Part shown: positions 25,578 to 36,610 of the stretch, piece after piece | How positions within the stretch are numbered: position 1 is the first letter of the stretch | Layout: each line of letters starts with the position of its first letter | Assembly: GCA_028023455.1 (NCBI GenBank) | Contig: JAQFVV010000027.1 | Coordinates: 7,003,845 to 7,067,844 of the forward strand | DNA length: 64,000 bases | Reading direction: 5' to 3' | Source of the DNA: Epiperipatus broadwayi | Taxonomy: Eukaryota > Onychophora > Udeonychophora > Euonychophora > Peripatidae | Program-made: the position numbers and the translations under genes | Notes under the pieces: model-generated | Seen by the model: only the letters and a program-made list of their open reading frames with translations | Told to the model about the DNA's origin: nothing | Database searches by the model: none

Positions 25578-25749
25578 CTTTGTGCGATTTTCTTTAATTA
25601 ATTATTTTGGAAATTTCAGTTTACATTGTGGCAAAAAAATTATACTCCCTTTGATTAAAATAAGTACGCTATTAATAAAATATGCATACTTATTATAAAA
25701 ACAATGACTCCACAATATCATATTTAGATCACTAATTTTTTAACCTTAA

Positions 25750-25800
25750 TGCTTTTTCCGGCAATAATAGCAAGTCGCCATGTTGCAAGTTCCCGGATTA
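25750..25800 (-). promoter_or_regulatory. Probable TATA-less promoter of the zinc-finger gene (YY1-like and ETS-like sites)
   Basis: About 175-225 bases upstream of the start codon, the minus strand has CAACATGGCGACTTGC (25773-25788), a good match to the YY1 core AANATGGCG. Next to it is GCCGGAAAAAG (about 25753-25763) with a GGAA ETS core. The spot is locally richer in G and C than its surroundings. Such sites are common near starts of TATA-less animal promoters. The role is inferred. Confidence 0.5.
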
Positions 25801-27252
25801 AAAATCGAAGTTGAGGCTGTAAATAAACATTCAGAGTTGTTGCTAATATCAACAGGCTATCTTATTTTCTACCGAAATTGGTCGTATTGTAAGTTAAATG
25901 AAATACTATAATACGTGGTATTCATATTACTATTTTTATTTGTTTAATAAATATATATTTATTTTTGATGTGTATTAAATAATCGCATGATTTGTTGCCC
26001 TTAAGATCATGAGAGAAGTACCGGTTGATCGTCGATATAGGAACTTTTACTTCTCGGATCGAGTCCATCAGTTTAACACCGCAGTTTGCTGCCTGATTTT
26101 GATTTACATTTAATATAATAGTAATATTGTCCTCTTTAAATGACAACTATATTTAACATTATACGTAAACCAAAATCAAGATTTAATGATAAATACAATA
26201 CTTTAATTCTTTTATATATTTGGAAGAACGACTAAACCATAATGCGGAACGCGAAAATTAGATTAAGGTTATTCATATCTAGCAAATACATTTATATATA
26301 CGCTATATTTTAAATAAAATACTGTATAATGATGAATAATATTTCTGTAGTGTAATTTTCATTATATTCCAATGAATGACTAATAAAAATTATTAATATA
26401 CTACAGTAAAATACATACAATGGTCGTATATTCAATATAAAAAGTATTTGTAAATATAATTAATTGTTTGTTTCAATATTATTTAGATTGATTATTATGT
26501 ATACTACAGTATAATGCTCATTTTATTAACTTTTTTTGTTTACTGGTGCCATTCTATTTTTCATATTTACTCAATATATAAATTAGTAATAATAATTAGT
26601 AGTTGAATTGACTGACAATTGGCTAGGTGAAACATCAGCAAATAATATTGATCGCGAACATTTCATATATCTATTAAGAAATAGATAGATAAACGGAGCT
26701 AAACTTCATTTCCACAATTTATTAAAAGTTATTCTTTTAATAACTATTTGCTTCCTTCACGTTTATCATTTATCTCCCATAATTTTAGATGGTCGATCGC
26801 TAGCAATTTTAGTAAGCGCATTTTGGTCACTCACGTCGTTGAGTGAATCTACTTGGATTGGACTGGATCTCTTCTACTATATCTAGTCTACAACTGCACT
26901 ATTAGCTTTCATTCTACTCTTCTAGTTTTTACTAGTCTGCCTTTTCACTTCTGTTGCTTTTAGACTGGAAGTTATGCAGTCAATTTTAATAATTCTGCTA
27001 ATTTGCGTACTGTTAGACATTATTGTTATGCAAATTAGAATATGTAGTTTAATTCTACTTTCTGCATATAATTATTTCTACAATGACTCAGCACTGCCTG
27101 TTATTAACAAGCTTTGTACACACATATGTATATCTTTATTAATAAATACAAAACTAATCAATATGCATGTCATATAAATTCTTTTTTTTTAAATATATAA
27201 ATACATTAATCAAATATTTAAATTAATATAATTAGTTTTTTATGTTTCACCA
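25801..27252. other. Intergenic AT-rich stretch
   Basis: No supported gene. The short frames at 25922-26146 and 26974-27177 lack recognisable domains. A small palindrome, CACTCACGTCGTTGAGTG, lies near 26827-26844. Confidence 0.45.
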
Positions 27253-27269
27253 TTTAGTTTATGACAATA
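27253..27269 (+). repeat. Target-site duplication, left copy (17 bp)
   Basis: TTTAGTTTATGACAATA here is repeated exactly at 27641-27657, flanking the family A dimer. Confidence 0.88.
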
Positions 27270-27640
27270 AACATCACATGGCCACAAGCCAGAAACTAGT
27301 CTGGGGATATTGGATGAGTAGGCACTAGATGGGGATTTTATGCACAAGCCTTCTGGCATCCATTGATTACTCTAGCTTGCTGTGTGTGGCAATACATATA
27401 GTGAGTTTTTCCTGTTTTAAAACAGTTATACACAAGCATAAGAGAGATCCTAAGATCTAGGTGCATTGCTCTCAGATCCAAGGCTCCTCACTGATAAAGG
27501 CCACAAGCCAGAAAGTAGTCTGGGGATATTGGATGAGTTAGACACTAGATGGGGATTTTATGCACAAGCCTTCTGGCATCTATTGATTACTCTAGCTTGC
27601 TGTGTGTGGCAATACGTATAGTGAGTTTTGCCTGTTTTTT
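27270..27640 (+). mobile_element. Family A hammerhead retroelement (retrozyme-like), 1.7 tandem units with TSDs
   Basis: The 371-bp insertion has direct tandem organisation with a 219-bp period: GCCACAAGCC occurs at 27281 and again at 27500. The first unit begins inside the ribozyme (27281-27307 keeps AGAAAC, TA, GTC, TGGGGA). The second has the whole motif at 27485-27526, though with CTGATAA and GAAAG, so it is probably inactive. Tandem monomers flanked by a 17-bp duplication fit reverse transcription of a circular or multimeric hammerhead RNA by a LINE-type enzyme. The insert ends with GTTTTGCC and a T-run. It encodes no protein. Confidence 0.85.
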
Positions 27641-27657
27641 TTTAGTTTATGACAATA
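27641..27657 (+). repeat. Target-site duplication, right copy (17 bp)
   Basis: This is an exact repeat of 27253-27269, marking the right border of the family A insertion. Confidence 0.88.
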
Positions 27658-27659
27658 CT

Positions 27660-28160
27660 ATATGCACATTTTTCAAATCTTATTTCATATGAGTTAAACA
27701 AATTACATCAATTCATAATTAAATAAGTAACCAAAATTAAAATTGAAAAATTTCACTATCAATAATTTGCCTGCCATATCTGTCTTCTCAAGAGCAAAGT
27801 AGCTTAAACATAAATATATACTAACCTAGTTTCCCATAATTTAATCTCATATTCCAATTACTTTTAATGTCAAAATTGTATTAATACTATACAGCATTTT
27901 CTGAAGCATAGTCATATTTTCAAACTTAATGCCATGAATCTTTTATTTCAGTTGCTTTTTTGTATGTGTCTAAATTAGATTTGGTGCATGTGTGTGTGCG
28001 AAGTTTACTATACGTTTCAGTACTAAGAGTCAGGATTGGCCCAAGCTCTTTTGCTCCCATTAGCAAACAGATCTCTTGCCTTCTTCTGTCACAATTAATT
28101 ACTTCTTATTTATTTAGCATATGAATTTTTTTTAAAGCTTAACTAACAATAACTATTAAC
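27660..28160. other. AT-rich intergenic stretch
   Basis: Nothing recognisable between the two family A insertions. Confidence 0.5.
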
Positions 28161-28164
28161 AAAA

Positions 28165-28513
28165 TATAATAAAGGAACACAGAGGCAAAACTCAATACAG
28201 TAGTGACACCCAGTGCAGGTCATAGTAATCAATGGATGCAAGAAGGTTTGCGCATAAAATCCCTATCTAGTACCTACTCATTCAATATTCCCATACTAGT
28301 TTTTAGCTCGTGGCTTTCATTCAGTGAGGAGCCTTGGAACTGAGACCACTAAACCTAGAACTAGGTATTAGATAGGGATTTTATGCACAAACATTTATGC
28401 ATCCATTGATTACTCTGGCTTGCATTGAGTGGAGCTATTGTATGGAGAGTTTCCTCTGTGTTTTCAGCTTGTGTTAGCATAAAAAATGGTATTTAGTGGT
28501 ATAATAAAGGAAC
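28165..28513. mobile_element. Family A inverted-pair element with 14-bp TSDs
   Basis: TATAATAAAGGAAC at 28165-28178 is repeated exactly at 28500-28513. Between them, the left arm (28191-28345) holds a family A unit in minus orientation, with a ribozyme at 28288-28330 whose core has an inserted base (CTGAATGA). The right arm (about 28363-28450) holds the distal part of a unit in plus orientation. Both arms start with the GGCAAAACTC...CAGTAGTG type end and its complement. A head-to-head pair carried in as one retroposed insertion is notable. Confidence 0.82.
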
Positions 28514-28662
28514 TTATAGAAATTCCAACTAGAAGATAGAATCTCTAATTTTAGTCCTTCAGTTTTGCCACTGTAATCATAAATTGTATAGCTATTACCT
28601 GTGTGTTTTATGATTTGTTTCTAAGAGTTCTTTACATTTTCAGTTAGAATTTGGTACATTTC

Positions 28663-28860
28663 ATCATCATCATTATCAACCATTATCAATCCACTGTAGG
28701 ATGAAGGTCTCTCCAAGTTTAATCCGTCTTCTCCGATCTTTAACTTCTCTTCTCCACATCACCCCTGCACACTTTCTTATTTCATCCATCCATCTCACAT
28801 GTGGTCTCTTTCTGGGTCTTTTACAATCTCTTGGAATCCAGTTTAAAATTTCAATAATCT
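28663..28860 (-). mobile_element. RTE-clade LINE, 3'-end fragment
   Basis: The minus strand matches the last ~190 bases of the RTE copy at 15605-15795. The ATCATCATC stretch at 28664-28675 on the plus strand represents the tail. It is 5'-truncated at nearly the same place as the fragment at 2145-2325. Confidence 0.82.
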
Positions 28861-29202
28861 AATTCTGTTTTATCTAATTTATAGAATTTTTATTCTGTGC
28901 TCTCATCAGAAGTCCAAAGAGATATGCCAAATATTTTTTTTTAAAAATTTATATGAATGTATAGGTTTTTTTTTTTAAAAAAAATTAAATTAATTCGTTT
29001 GGTTTTATCAACTTTATAGTGATAGTGTGCTGGTATTACTCAAACATATATAGTTGCATGCTATTATGAAAGTAAAACTTTTACGCTCTTACACAAACTT
29101 TTTTTAAAAAAAAAACATTTTGAATATTTATAACATGTACCATAGTACTTTTTTAAATATCAAATCACTCTCTAAATGTTACAAAATTTCAGCTATGCTC
29201 CC

Positions 29203-29266
29203 TGAATAAATATATAAAAGTCCGTTTCTCAAACAGTCATTAGCCGGACTTTTATATATTTATTCA
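29203..29266. repeat. Perfect 22-bp inverted repeat (hairpin)
   Basis: Bases 29203-29224 are the exact reverse complement of 29245-29266, with a 20-base spacer. The stem contains ATATATAAAAGTCCG. Perfect arms suggest a young hairpin or tiny foldback insertion. There is no T-run or other terminator context to read, since this is nuclear DNA. Confidence 0.8.
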
Positions 29267-29564
29267 TTTAATTTCAGCTAGTGATATGTCCTGAGATTAT
29301 TTTTTAAAATATATATAAAACAAATGGTCCCTAAAACCCAGGAACCCATACTTATTGTGTTGGTTTATTCATGGTAGTTATACCATTGGTTTCAGGCTAT
29401 TGAAAGTAAATAAATGAAGTTTGAATTGTAATTTCTTGAAAGCTGAAGTTATTTTATATGATAAACCAGTATTCAAAACTATTGTAAAAATGATTTTAAA
29501 ATTTTATTCAGAAAATCAGATATAATAAATATATTTTTGATAAATATAAATAAAATTTTAATGT

Positions 29565-29850
29565 GATTTGGTGCAGTGGTAGAATGGCAAAACTGAAGAG
29601 CTAAAGGTTCCTTTATTGAAACTCAGTTATCACTTTCGATCCTTGAATATTACTAGATCTCCTGAAGCAATTACATTTAATTTTAAATATATTTTCATTA
29701 AGATTTTCACCAATTTTTCTTATTTTTCACTTTGATAAATCGCAAAACTCTGAAGCTGAAGGTTCATAAAATATGGCCCCTCACTTTCGTTGCTAAAATT
29801 TTTTACGAATTCTCGAGCAATAAACCATTCAATTATTTTTTTAAAAAATC
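29565..29850 (+). repeat. Two degraded tRNA-derived SINE-like copies
   Basis: The copy at about 29572-29690 has TTGGTGCAGTGGTAGAATGG, which resembles an A box, then a weak B-box-like GGTTCCTTTATTGAAACTC and a CCTGAAGCAATTACATTTAA tail. The one at about 29740-29845 has a related CTCGAGCAATAAACCATTCA tail. Similar heads and GAGCAATAAA tails occur at 32565, 32682, 38283, 60450 and 61835. Confidence 0.5.
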
Positions 29851-30149
29851 TTAGTTAAATTCTTTGGATACTTCATATTCAGTGGAAATGAAAGCCAAAT
29901 CAATTAAACATCCAGCAGCTACGAGTATGAGAGCAAGAAGTCTCTTGAAAATGCTTAGCTAAAATAAATCAATATTCTTATATTTAAAGTAAATTAGTAT
30001 CTTGTGTCTAATTATATATATATTTACTAACTTTATTATCTGTGCATACAGCACATATATATAGTAGTTTAAATATGTTTTGACATTGATCATTAAATAA
30101 TGAGTGATATTGTAAGTGCATACAGGCTTTCCTGTATGCATTTCATTTA

Positions 30150-31055
30150 TACATTATGGAACACACTTGCATCTCATTATCCTACCGAATTTTGCAACTT
30201 TATTTCACCATTTAACTTTTTCCACCTATGCTTTTTTTGCTAGTGCCCATAACCTACCAAGAACCTCAATTTTTTAAGACATTTTGCTTAATACATTTTG
30301 GATATTTAATTATTCAAAGAATTTTATGGTGCAGATCTTGGCCATGCCTACAATGTGGGAGTTCGAACTCAGGTCAAATGAAATTTGACACTTAGGATTT
30401 TTTTTTCAGACAATTGACTCATAACAACCCAGATAACCATATAACATTAGTCATTAAATGGGTATCTAATTATTCTTGGCTAGATGATAGTAGTAGAAAG
30501 TCAAAACATCAATTAGAAAGCCTAGTGATTATCATTTTTTGCTTTGCTGCTTCTGTATAGATGGTGATTGACAGCACTTTGCCTTTGCAGTAGGATATTT
30601 ATTAAAAAGGTCAATTTATTTTTTTATTCAATTATTCTTAGGTAGAGGGTAAACACAGCTGCCCCACTCCCCTTTTTGCCAGCATTTGGCAAACTTGCAA
30701 TCTTTACTTTGTATTTACTCTCCTTACTAAACAGAAAGATTTATGTGCCCTTATTTTCAATGACTTTCTGATTCACTCTTAGTTCATTGATGTTATGCAG
30801 CACCTAATTCTATCATCATAATCTTGGTTTCTTTACAGATTTTCCCCATTATATTTGTTTATTTTTTTCATATCATCTTTTCCTCTTTTCATCTGCCTTT
30901 TTCCTGCTCATCTTCCTATTATCATGGCAACAACATTCGTTATAATAATTCTACAGGTAAAAGAGGAAGCAATGGCAGTAATAAAAGTAAGTACTTCAAT
31001 TTTGATTCTGATTATGGAACTTGTGAACTTTCTTGAACTCTTTAAGATTTGAAAA
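30150..31055. other. Non-coding stretch
   Basis: No gene is seen. A tRNA B-box-like GGGAGTTCGAACTC lies near 30357-30370 and may mark another worn SINE-like copy, but the rest of the head is unclear. Confidence 0.4.
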
Positions 31056-31059
31056 GAAG

Positions 31060-31830
31060 ACAGCTCTTGTAGTTAAGGATCTGTTCATATTTAAAGTTAT
31101 GGGGGATCTTAAGTTTAACTAGTCAAAGTAATGGCAAAAATAGCACAATCATCAGCATACTTTAAATAAGAATCCAAAAAAATGAAGTTCTTGAATTTTT
31201 TCTTAATCAAATTGAAAATACTGAAAGTACAAGTACCACTTATGGTTTGCATCTGATCTCTAATTTAAAGAACTTTCAATACGTAATTCCAAAGACCACT
31301 TCCATAAAAATCAAAAACAAAGTTGGAATTAGTACAAATGCTAGGTTAAAACCAGGTTTTAATTCTAGATCATGTAGAAGCTGCAGAATAGGAAATGGAA
31401 TCAAGTTTCTTGCATCTGGCAACAAAAACCATGTTTATAGTTCTTTTGAACTCTAAAACCACAATGAATCTCTAGTAACTATTTATGTAGGACTGAAAGC
31501 AATCAATACATCAAAATCCTTGAAAGGACTTTTACTGTAAATGAGTAATAATGTTATTTCCTACAATAATTACTACCATCTTTTCTATTTTATTTATTTT
31601 TATAAACTGAAATAGAAACATTCTTCAGGTCAGATGGTGTAACATCATGGGTCCATGTATTTATAAAAATTTCCGATAGAGAATCTAACATATCACAACT
31701 GCATTTTCAAAAATTTCTGAATATTTCATCAGGGTCAGCAGCCATTCAATTTGTAAGATTACAAAAAGTTTCTTTAACTTTCATAAGTTGGATATCTTTT
31801 TGCAGATCTAAATGAGTAGGTAGGATAAAG
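31060..31830 (-). mobile_element. Decayed third LINE family: reverse transcriptase remnant
   Basis: Piecewise minus-strand translation gives blocks in correct RT order: AADPDEIFRNF and CDMLDSLSEIFINTWTH (31640-31760), HCGFR (about 31450-31470), and LKYADDCAIFAITLT, containing the YADD catalytic box (about 31120-31168). Many stops and frame changes separate them. The blocks differ from LINE-A and the RTE copies, so this is a third non-LTR family. The clade is not assigned. Confidence 0.6.
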
Positions 31831-31985
31831 TATGTCATTAAAAGGTATCACTCGAATTTTTGCATGATTCAAAAGACGCTCAACATATTCCCTTCATCTA
31901 TTCAAATGTCAACACTTTACAAAACAGTACCAGCCATGGGCTTACTAAAGGTGTGCTATGTTTTATCTCAGTATTATTTTCAATG

Positions 31986-32006
31986 CACACACACACACAC
32001 ACACAT
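31986..32006 (+). repeat. CA microsatellite
   Basis: A CA dinucleotide run of about ten units. A shorter one lies near 35551-35564. Confidence 0.85.
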
Positions 32007-32564
32007 AAGATCTAAATTAACCATGCTTCTGATTTTAAATCTAAGACAATAAAGAAGGTTGCCCTGATTACAGGTTGAGATTTTTGATGGCTTAAAGGTT
32101 GATCGTTATGATTTTAAATTTATATTTCCTACATCACTTCCCATTTCATTTATTATTTTGTCAAATGGAAAATATCACATTTCCTTCTAATCAAGCCACT
32201 AATAATAGAATCATTATAAGAGAATCAGTTAGAATACTTTTTAGTGAAGTCAAAATGACAACAACAAAAGAATAGATTTATTTCTGTCTGCAACATGCTT
32301 CTTAAGAGAAATTCATGTTTCAGTGATAATCGAACATGAAATTCCAAAATGCTAATATCTGTGTTTAATGGACGTTGAAATATATCGTAGATAGTAATTA
32401 CAATATGCAGAGAATATAGTTTTGATGATAAAAGCAGAGAAACTGCATAATATAAGAAAATGTAAATTGGCAAGGGAAGTTATAGAAGTAAAAATTGTCG
32501 TAAGTGTAAAACAACATCTTGGTATTGAAAAGGAAAGGTATTTTAGCAATTAATAACAAAAAAG

Positions 32565-32805
32565 GTATGTGATTTTATTGCTCGGAAATTCATAAGTACG
32601 AGCATCACAATCGATCCCGGACCTCTCAATCCCAAGTTGAATGCTTTACCAACTGCACCAAAACACACATGGTAAAAAATGCATATGAATTTATTGCTCA
32701 GAGTTTACACGAAGTTCAAGTGCCAGACTTGCAAGCAGCAGAATTGATCCTGGAGTCTAACGATCCTAAGATGCTTTACCAACTGTGCCAAACCGTGCAA
32801 GGCAG
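32565..32805 (-). repeat. Two tandem tRNA-derived SINE copies
   Basis: On the minus strand, the copy at 32682-32805 has TTTGGCACAGTTGGTAAAGC (A-box-like) and, ~30 bases on, CCAGGATCAATTCTG (B-box-like), ending in TGAGCAATAAATTCATATG. The copy at 32565-32672 has TTTGGTGCAGTTGGTAAAGC, CCGGGATCGATTGTG and CCGAGCAATAAAATCACATA. A-box and B-box spacing fits a tRNA-type polymerase III promoter. The shared GAGCAATAAA end defines the family tail. They lie just beside the 5' border of RTE copy 2. Confidence 0.65.
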
Positions 32806-32814
32806 CAATTAAAA

Positions 32815-33145
32815 GAAAAGATGGAACTGTATGAAAGAGAGAGATGACATCGTGAAGTATATGGAAGAGTTCTATAAAGAATTATAGAAATAATACAAAA
32901 GAAGGAAACAAAGTACTCCCTATAGTTACTGCATCTTGTAAATTGTCCAAGTATTTTAAATGAATAGATAAGACATGCAATTAAATCTATGAAGAGAATA
33001 AAACCTTCCAAGAAATGATGGAATTCTTGTTGGTATCTTAAAAGAAGTAGGTGAAGAAAAAGAAAATTCTTGACATAATACATCAAATACCTAAATGATA
33101 AAGATATTCCAAGTAATTAAACATATGCAGTAGTAATATTGATAT
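32815..33145 (+). mobile_element. RTE-clade LINE copy 2, upstream part (before nested insertion)
   Basis: This aligns with 14130-14420 of RTE copy 1, with matching pieces such as the region before the YRPISL block and a CLNDKD-like stretch near 33090. Many stops are present. The copy stops at AATATTGATAT (33135-33145), the left copy of an 11-bp target-site duplication. The rest continues at 34233. Confidence 0.82.
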
Positions 33146-34232
33146 CTATATAGTAGCAAACTGTTCATATAGTAGTGCCACCCAGTGTGAGCCTTAGTAA
33201 TTAATGGATGCAAGAAAGTCTATGCATAAAATCCCTATCTAGTGCCTACTCATTCAATATCTCCAGACAAGTTTCTAGAAGTGTTCATCAATGAGGAGGA
33301 TTAGATCTGAGAGCATTGCACCTAGGTCTTAGGATCTAATGCAACCCTCCAGCAGCCACCTTTTGTCTCACTGATAAATGCTACAAGCTAGAAACTACTC
33401 TAGGAATACTGAATGAGTAGACACTAGATAGTGATTTCATGTACATACCTTCTTGCATCCATTGATTACTAAGGCTTGCACTGGGTGGCACTATTGTATG
33501 TTGAGTTTGTTACTGTGTTATTTAACAGCTTGTGTAAGTATAGGAAATGGTGATCACATGATGTTTTATTGGTTTATACCATTCCTGACAATAGGATAAT
33601 GATGACTATGGTTTTTAAAAAGCAAAGACACCAAAATGCATAGATACTTAACTGACTCCATTTTTATATGACTGTACAAGTGAATGAGCTTGGATTGAAA
33701 ACATTACTGTGTTTTTCATCTTGGGATGATAACTTTGTAGTTAAATGACACCAAAAGAAAACGATCCAAACTCAATCAATCAAAGGAATGCCTGCTTTAT
33801 AATATCAAAAAAAAATGGACAGGATAATGATTTGCATAAATTTGCATTCATTTCACTTAATACATAATAATGACTATGGATATGGAGTAAATATACTCCG
33901 AAAGCGCTCAGCTAATCGTTATTTGTAAAAATTTTATTAACTTCACCTATATACATTTAAAGCATATTATAAGTATTAACTAAATAGGTAAAAGATTGCT
34001 GCTGTTGGGTTGCATTAGATCATAAAATCTAGATGCAGTGCTCTCAGATTCAAAGCTCTTCACTGATGAAAGCCACGAGCTAGAAACTGGCGTGGTGATA
34101 TTGGATGAGTAGGCACTAGATAGGGATTTTATGCACAAACTTTCATGCATCCATTAATTACCCAGGCTTGCACTGGATGGATTCACTGTATGGAGAATTT
34201 GGTACTGTATTTACAGCTTGTGTAAGCATAGG
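33146..34232. mobile_element. 1.09-kb family A hammerhead composite inserted in RTE copy 2
   Basis: The insert is flanked by AATATTGATAT at 33135-33145 and 34233-34243. The left part (33153-33360) is a family A unit in minus orientation with a worn ribozyme (33261-33299). A plus-orientation unit follows with a ribozyme at 33365-33406 (CTGATAA, CTC instead of GTC). After a ~240-bp nested stretch (about 33745-33980), another plus-orientation ribozyme lies at 34057-34098 with an intact CTGATGA and GAAAC but GCG in place of GTC. Removing the insert and one duplication rejoins the RTE frame in register. Confidence 0.85.
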
Positions 34233-35330
34233 AATATTGATATTTAAGAAAGGTGTTAAAAATATTAGAAATTACGCATTTATCAGTCTTCATTCAGTTT
34301 GGTACAAAATCTTTATCAAGATAATTGCAATTCATTTTTCAGTGGATTTTGGATTTTAACAAGTAAAAGAATAAGTTGGATATGAAAGAGGTTTTAGCAT
34401 AGTGGATTCCATCCATGTATTAAGAAAGTTATAGAAAGGACCAATGAAAATGAATTTTCATTATGCTTTTGATTTGCAGGTTGTGAAAAGGCATTTGATT
34501 CTAGGGTCATTACTATAATGATTATAGCTTTGGAACATCAAGATATAGATCCAGAATATTGCCATATTCTGAAGAATATTTACCAGAATGCAAAAATAGT
34601 GATTAGGTTACATGGTGATGCTAAAAAGATTAACGTGGAGAATGCTACACAACAAAGCTATTGCATATCTCTATAACTTTTTACAGCAAAATGGGAATTG
34701 AAAGGAATAAAAGTAAATGGAGATTATTTAAATCATCAAAATTTTGCAGTTGATATGGTTGTTTTTGGAAATAAGACTTCAGAGCTTCAGGAAATGTATG
34801 AATTATCAGATGAAATCAAGAAAGTAGATCTACACACTAATGCTTATGTTCAATGGATTTTCTTAGAAGAAAATTAAGATTGATATCATGAAGTGGTTTA
34901 AATTAATATAGGATTAAATTTGAATGCTTTTCTGTTTGAAAAAAATCTTTAATATATATACTTTTTACTTATGGTTCTGAAGCTTGGTCATTTGACAGGA
35001 GCGATATAAAGACTTCAGATTACTTCAACTAAGTATAGGGAGATATAAGAGATTAAAGAGAAAAACATGGGCAGTAGAGCAAAGGTTTTACTGATATCTC
35101 AAAAGACTGATTTGGAGCTGGGATGGACATATTGCTAAAAGAAATGAACCTTAAACTAGAGCTCTGGAGATTGTAAAAGACCAGAAAGAGGTCACATATA
35201 AGATGGATGTGGAAAGTAAGACAGTTTTCTGATGTAATGTGAAAAGAAAAAGTTATGGATAGATAAAATTGGATTAAACGTGGGGAAACCATCCTGCAGT
35301 GGATTAATAATGATTGAAAACATTGATGGT
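34233..35330 (+). mobile_element. RTE-clade LINE copy 2, downstream part (after nested insertion)
   Basis: It resumes with FKKGVKNIRNYAFISL, the block that normally follows the position where the upstream part stopped. It then gives CEKAFDS-like, VNGDY, LTYGSEAWSF-like and other RTE pieces in order. The 3' end near 35290-35330 has ATCCTGCAGTGGATTAATAA and TGATGA-type repeats. The reading frame is destroyed by stops and indels. Confidence 0.82.
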
Positions 35331-35645
35331 AGTGATGATCTTGATGATAGTGATGATCATGTACATCAATGAATACATTTTTTAAAGCTTTTTTTATGTT
35401 ATTGTATTAATTTATTATTTATAAATTGATTTTATCATCATTACAAAACTAATTTTACTATTTTATTCTTTGACTGATGGTTTTTTTCTGGAGTTAAGTG
35501 ATCGTACTGTTAAAGAATGAAGAATTCTTCATAAAGTTTTTACATATACATACACACACACACACTATATAGAAAAATGCTTACAATAAATTAATGTTAC
35601 ATTTTTGTAAAAATGGTTTAATTTTTAGGAAACTATTGTGGTTCA

Positions 35646-35795
35646 ATGACTCGACAGATACCCTGGCGGCACAAAGTTTCATCTACGGTTAGCCTTCGAC
35701 AGAGTCAGGCTTTGGCATCAACATTTTACATTCTTCGAGAAATTGGACCGACGGCATTTCTAGTAAAAGAAGATGATTGTTCAGAAAAAGTCAAA
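35646..35795 (+). CDS. ZSWIM2: ZSWIM2 orthologue, first recognised coding exon
   Basis: The exon encodes 50 residues starting MTRQIPWRHK and containing STFYILREIGPTAFLVKE. This matches the N-terminus of ZSWIM2, where a Y-LREMGPT-FLL-E segment precedes the SWIM zinc finger. ZSWIM2 is an E3 ubiquitin ligase with SWIM, RING and ZZ fingers, in mammals mainly testis-expressed and linked to death-receptor signalling. The donor is AAA|GTAAAT, phase 0. The ATG at 35646 aligns well with the known start. The frame is also open back to a possible acceptor (TTTTTAG) at 35628, so an upstream exon is possible. The next exon lies 6.6 kb downstream. Confidence 0.85.
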
Positions 35796-35924
35796 GTAAA
35801 TCAATTGCCGATATCATGTTGTAGTTAGTTTAGTTGGTGAAATAAATACATTTGTAAATGTGAAATGACACTGCAGGAAAGCCTTAGTCACAGAATTTAT
35901 GATAAGCACTAGACTACAGCACTA

Positions 35925-36610
35925 TCAAACATCACATAATCATTATTCTTTATGCTTACACAAGCTGTTTTTCACAGAGGCAAACTGTTCATACAGTAGC
36001 ACCACTCAGTGCAGGCCAGATTAATCAATGGATGCAGGAAGTTGTACATAAAATCCCTATCTATTGCCTACTCATCCAATATTCTCAGACAAGTTTCTAG
36101 GTTGTGGCTTTCTTCCATGAGGAGCCTTGGATCTGAGAGCATTGCCTCTGTGAAAAACAGCTTGTGTAAGCATAAAGAAGATAATCATGTGATGTTTGAT
36201 GGTTTAATACCAATCCTTCCCAATAGGATTATGATGACTGTGGTTGTTAAAGAACTAAAGAGATCAAAAAGTATGAATATTGAACTGAGTTCAGATCTAT
36301 ATAAATACACAAGTTAATGAGCTTAGCTTGAAAACATTATTGTGTTTTTATTTCGGACTCAAAGCTTTATAGTTTGCTAAAAATGTAAAATGTGGCTGCT
36401 GGATGGTTGTATTAGATCCTAAGATCTAGATGCAGTGCTCTCAGATCCAAGGCACCTTACTGATGAAAGCCACAAGCTAGAAACGAGTCAGGATATTGGA
36501 TAAGTAGGCACTAGATAGGGATTTTATGCATAAACCTTCCTGCATCCATTGATTACTCTGGCTTACTCTGAGTAGCACTACTGTATGGAGAGTTTTACTA
36601 TACTATAGCC
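35925..36610. mobile_element. Family A hammerhead element in ZSWIM2 intron 1 (inverted arm plus full unit)
   Basis: The left arm, minus orientation (35925-36165), has a worn ribozyme at 36083-36125. The full plus-orientation unit (36166-36610) carries a ribozyme at 36454-36495 with intact CTGATGA, stem II AGC/GCT, GAAAC, GA and GTC. Helix I has lost a base after the cleavage site. The two parts are joined through a ~50-bp inverted repeat (around GCTTACACAAGCTG and its complement). The plus unit is in the sense orientation of ZSWIM2. Confidence 0.75.

Noticed and set aside
26974-27177. 67-residue frame with a hydrophobic start, resembling a signal peptide
   Set aside because: Hydrophobic runs are expected from AT-rich DNA; there is no partner exon, domain or conserved pattern.
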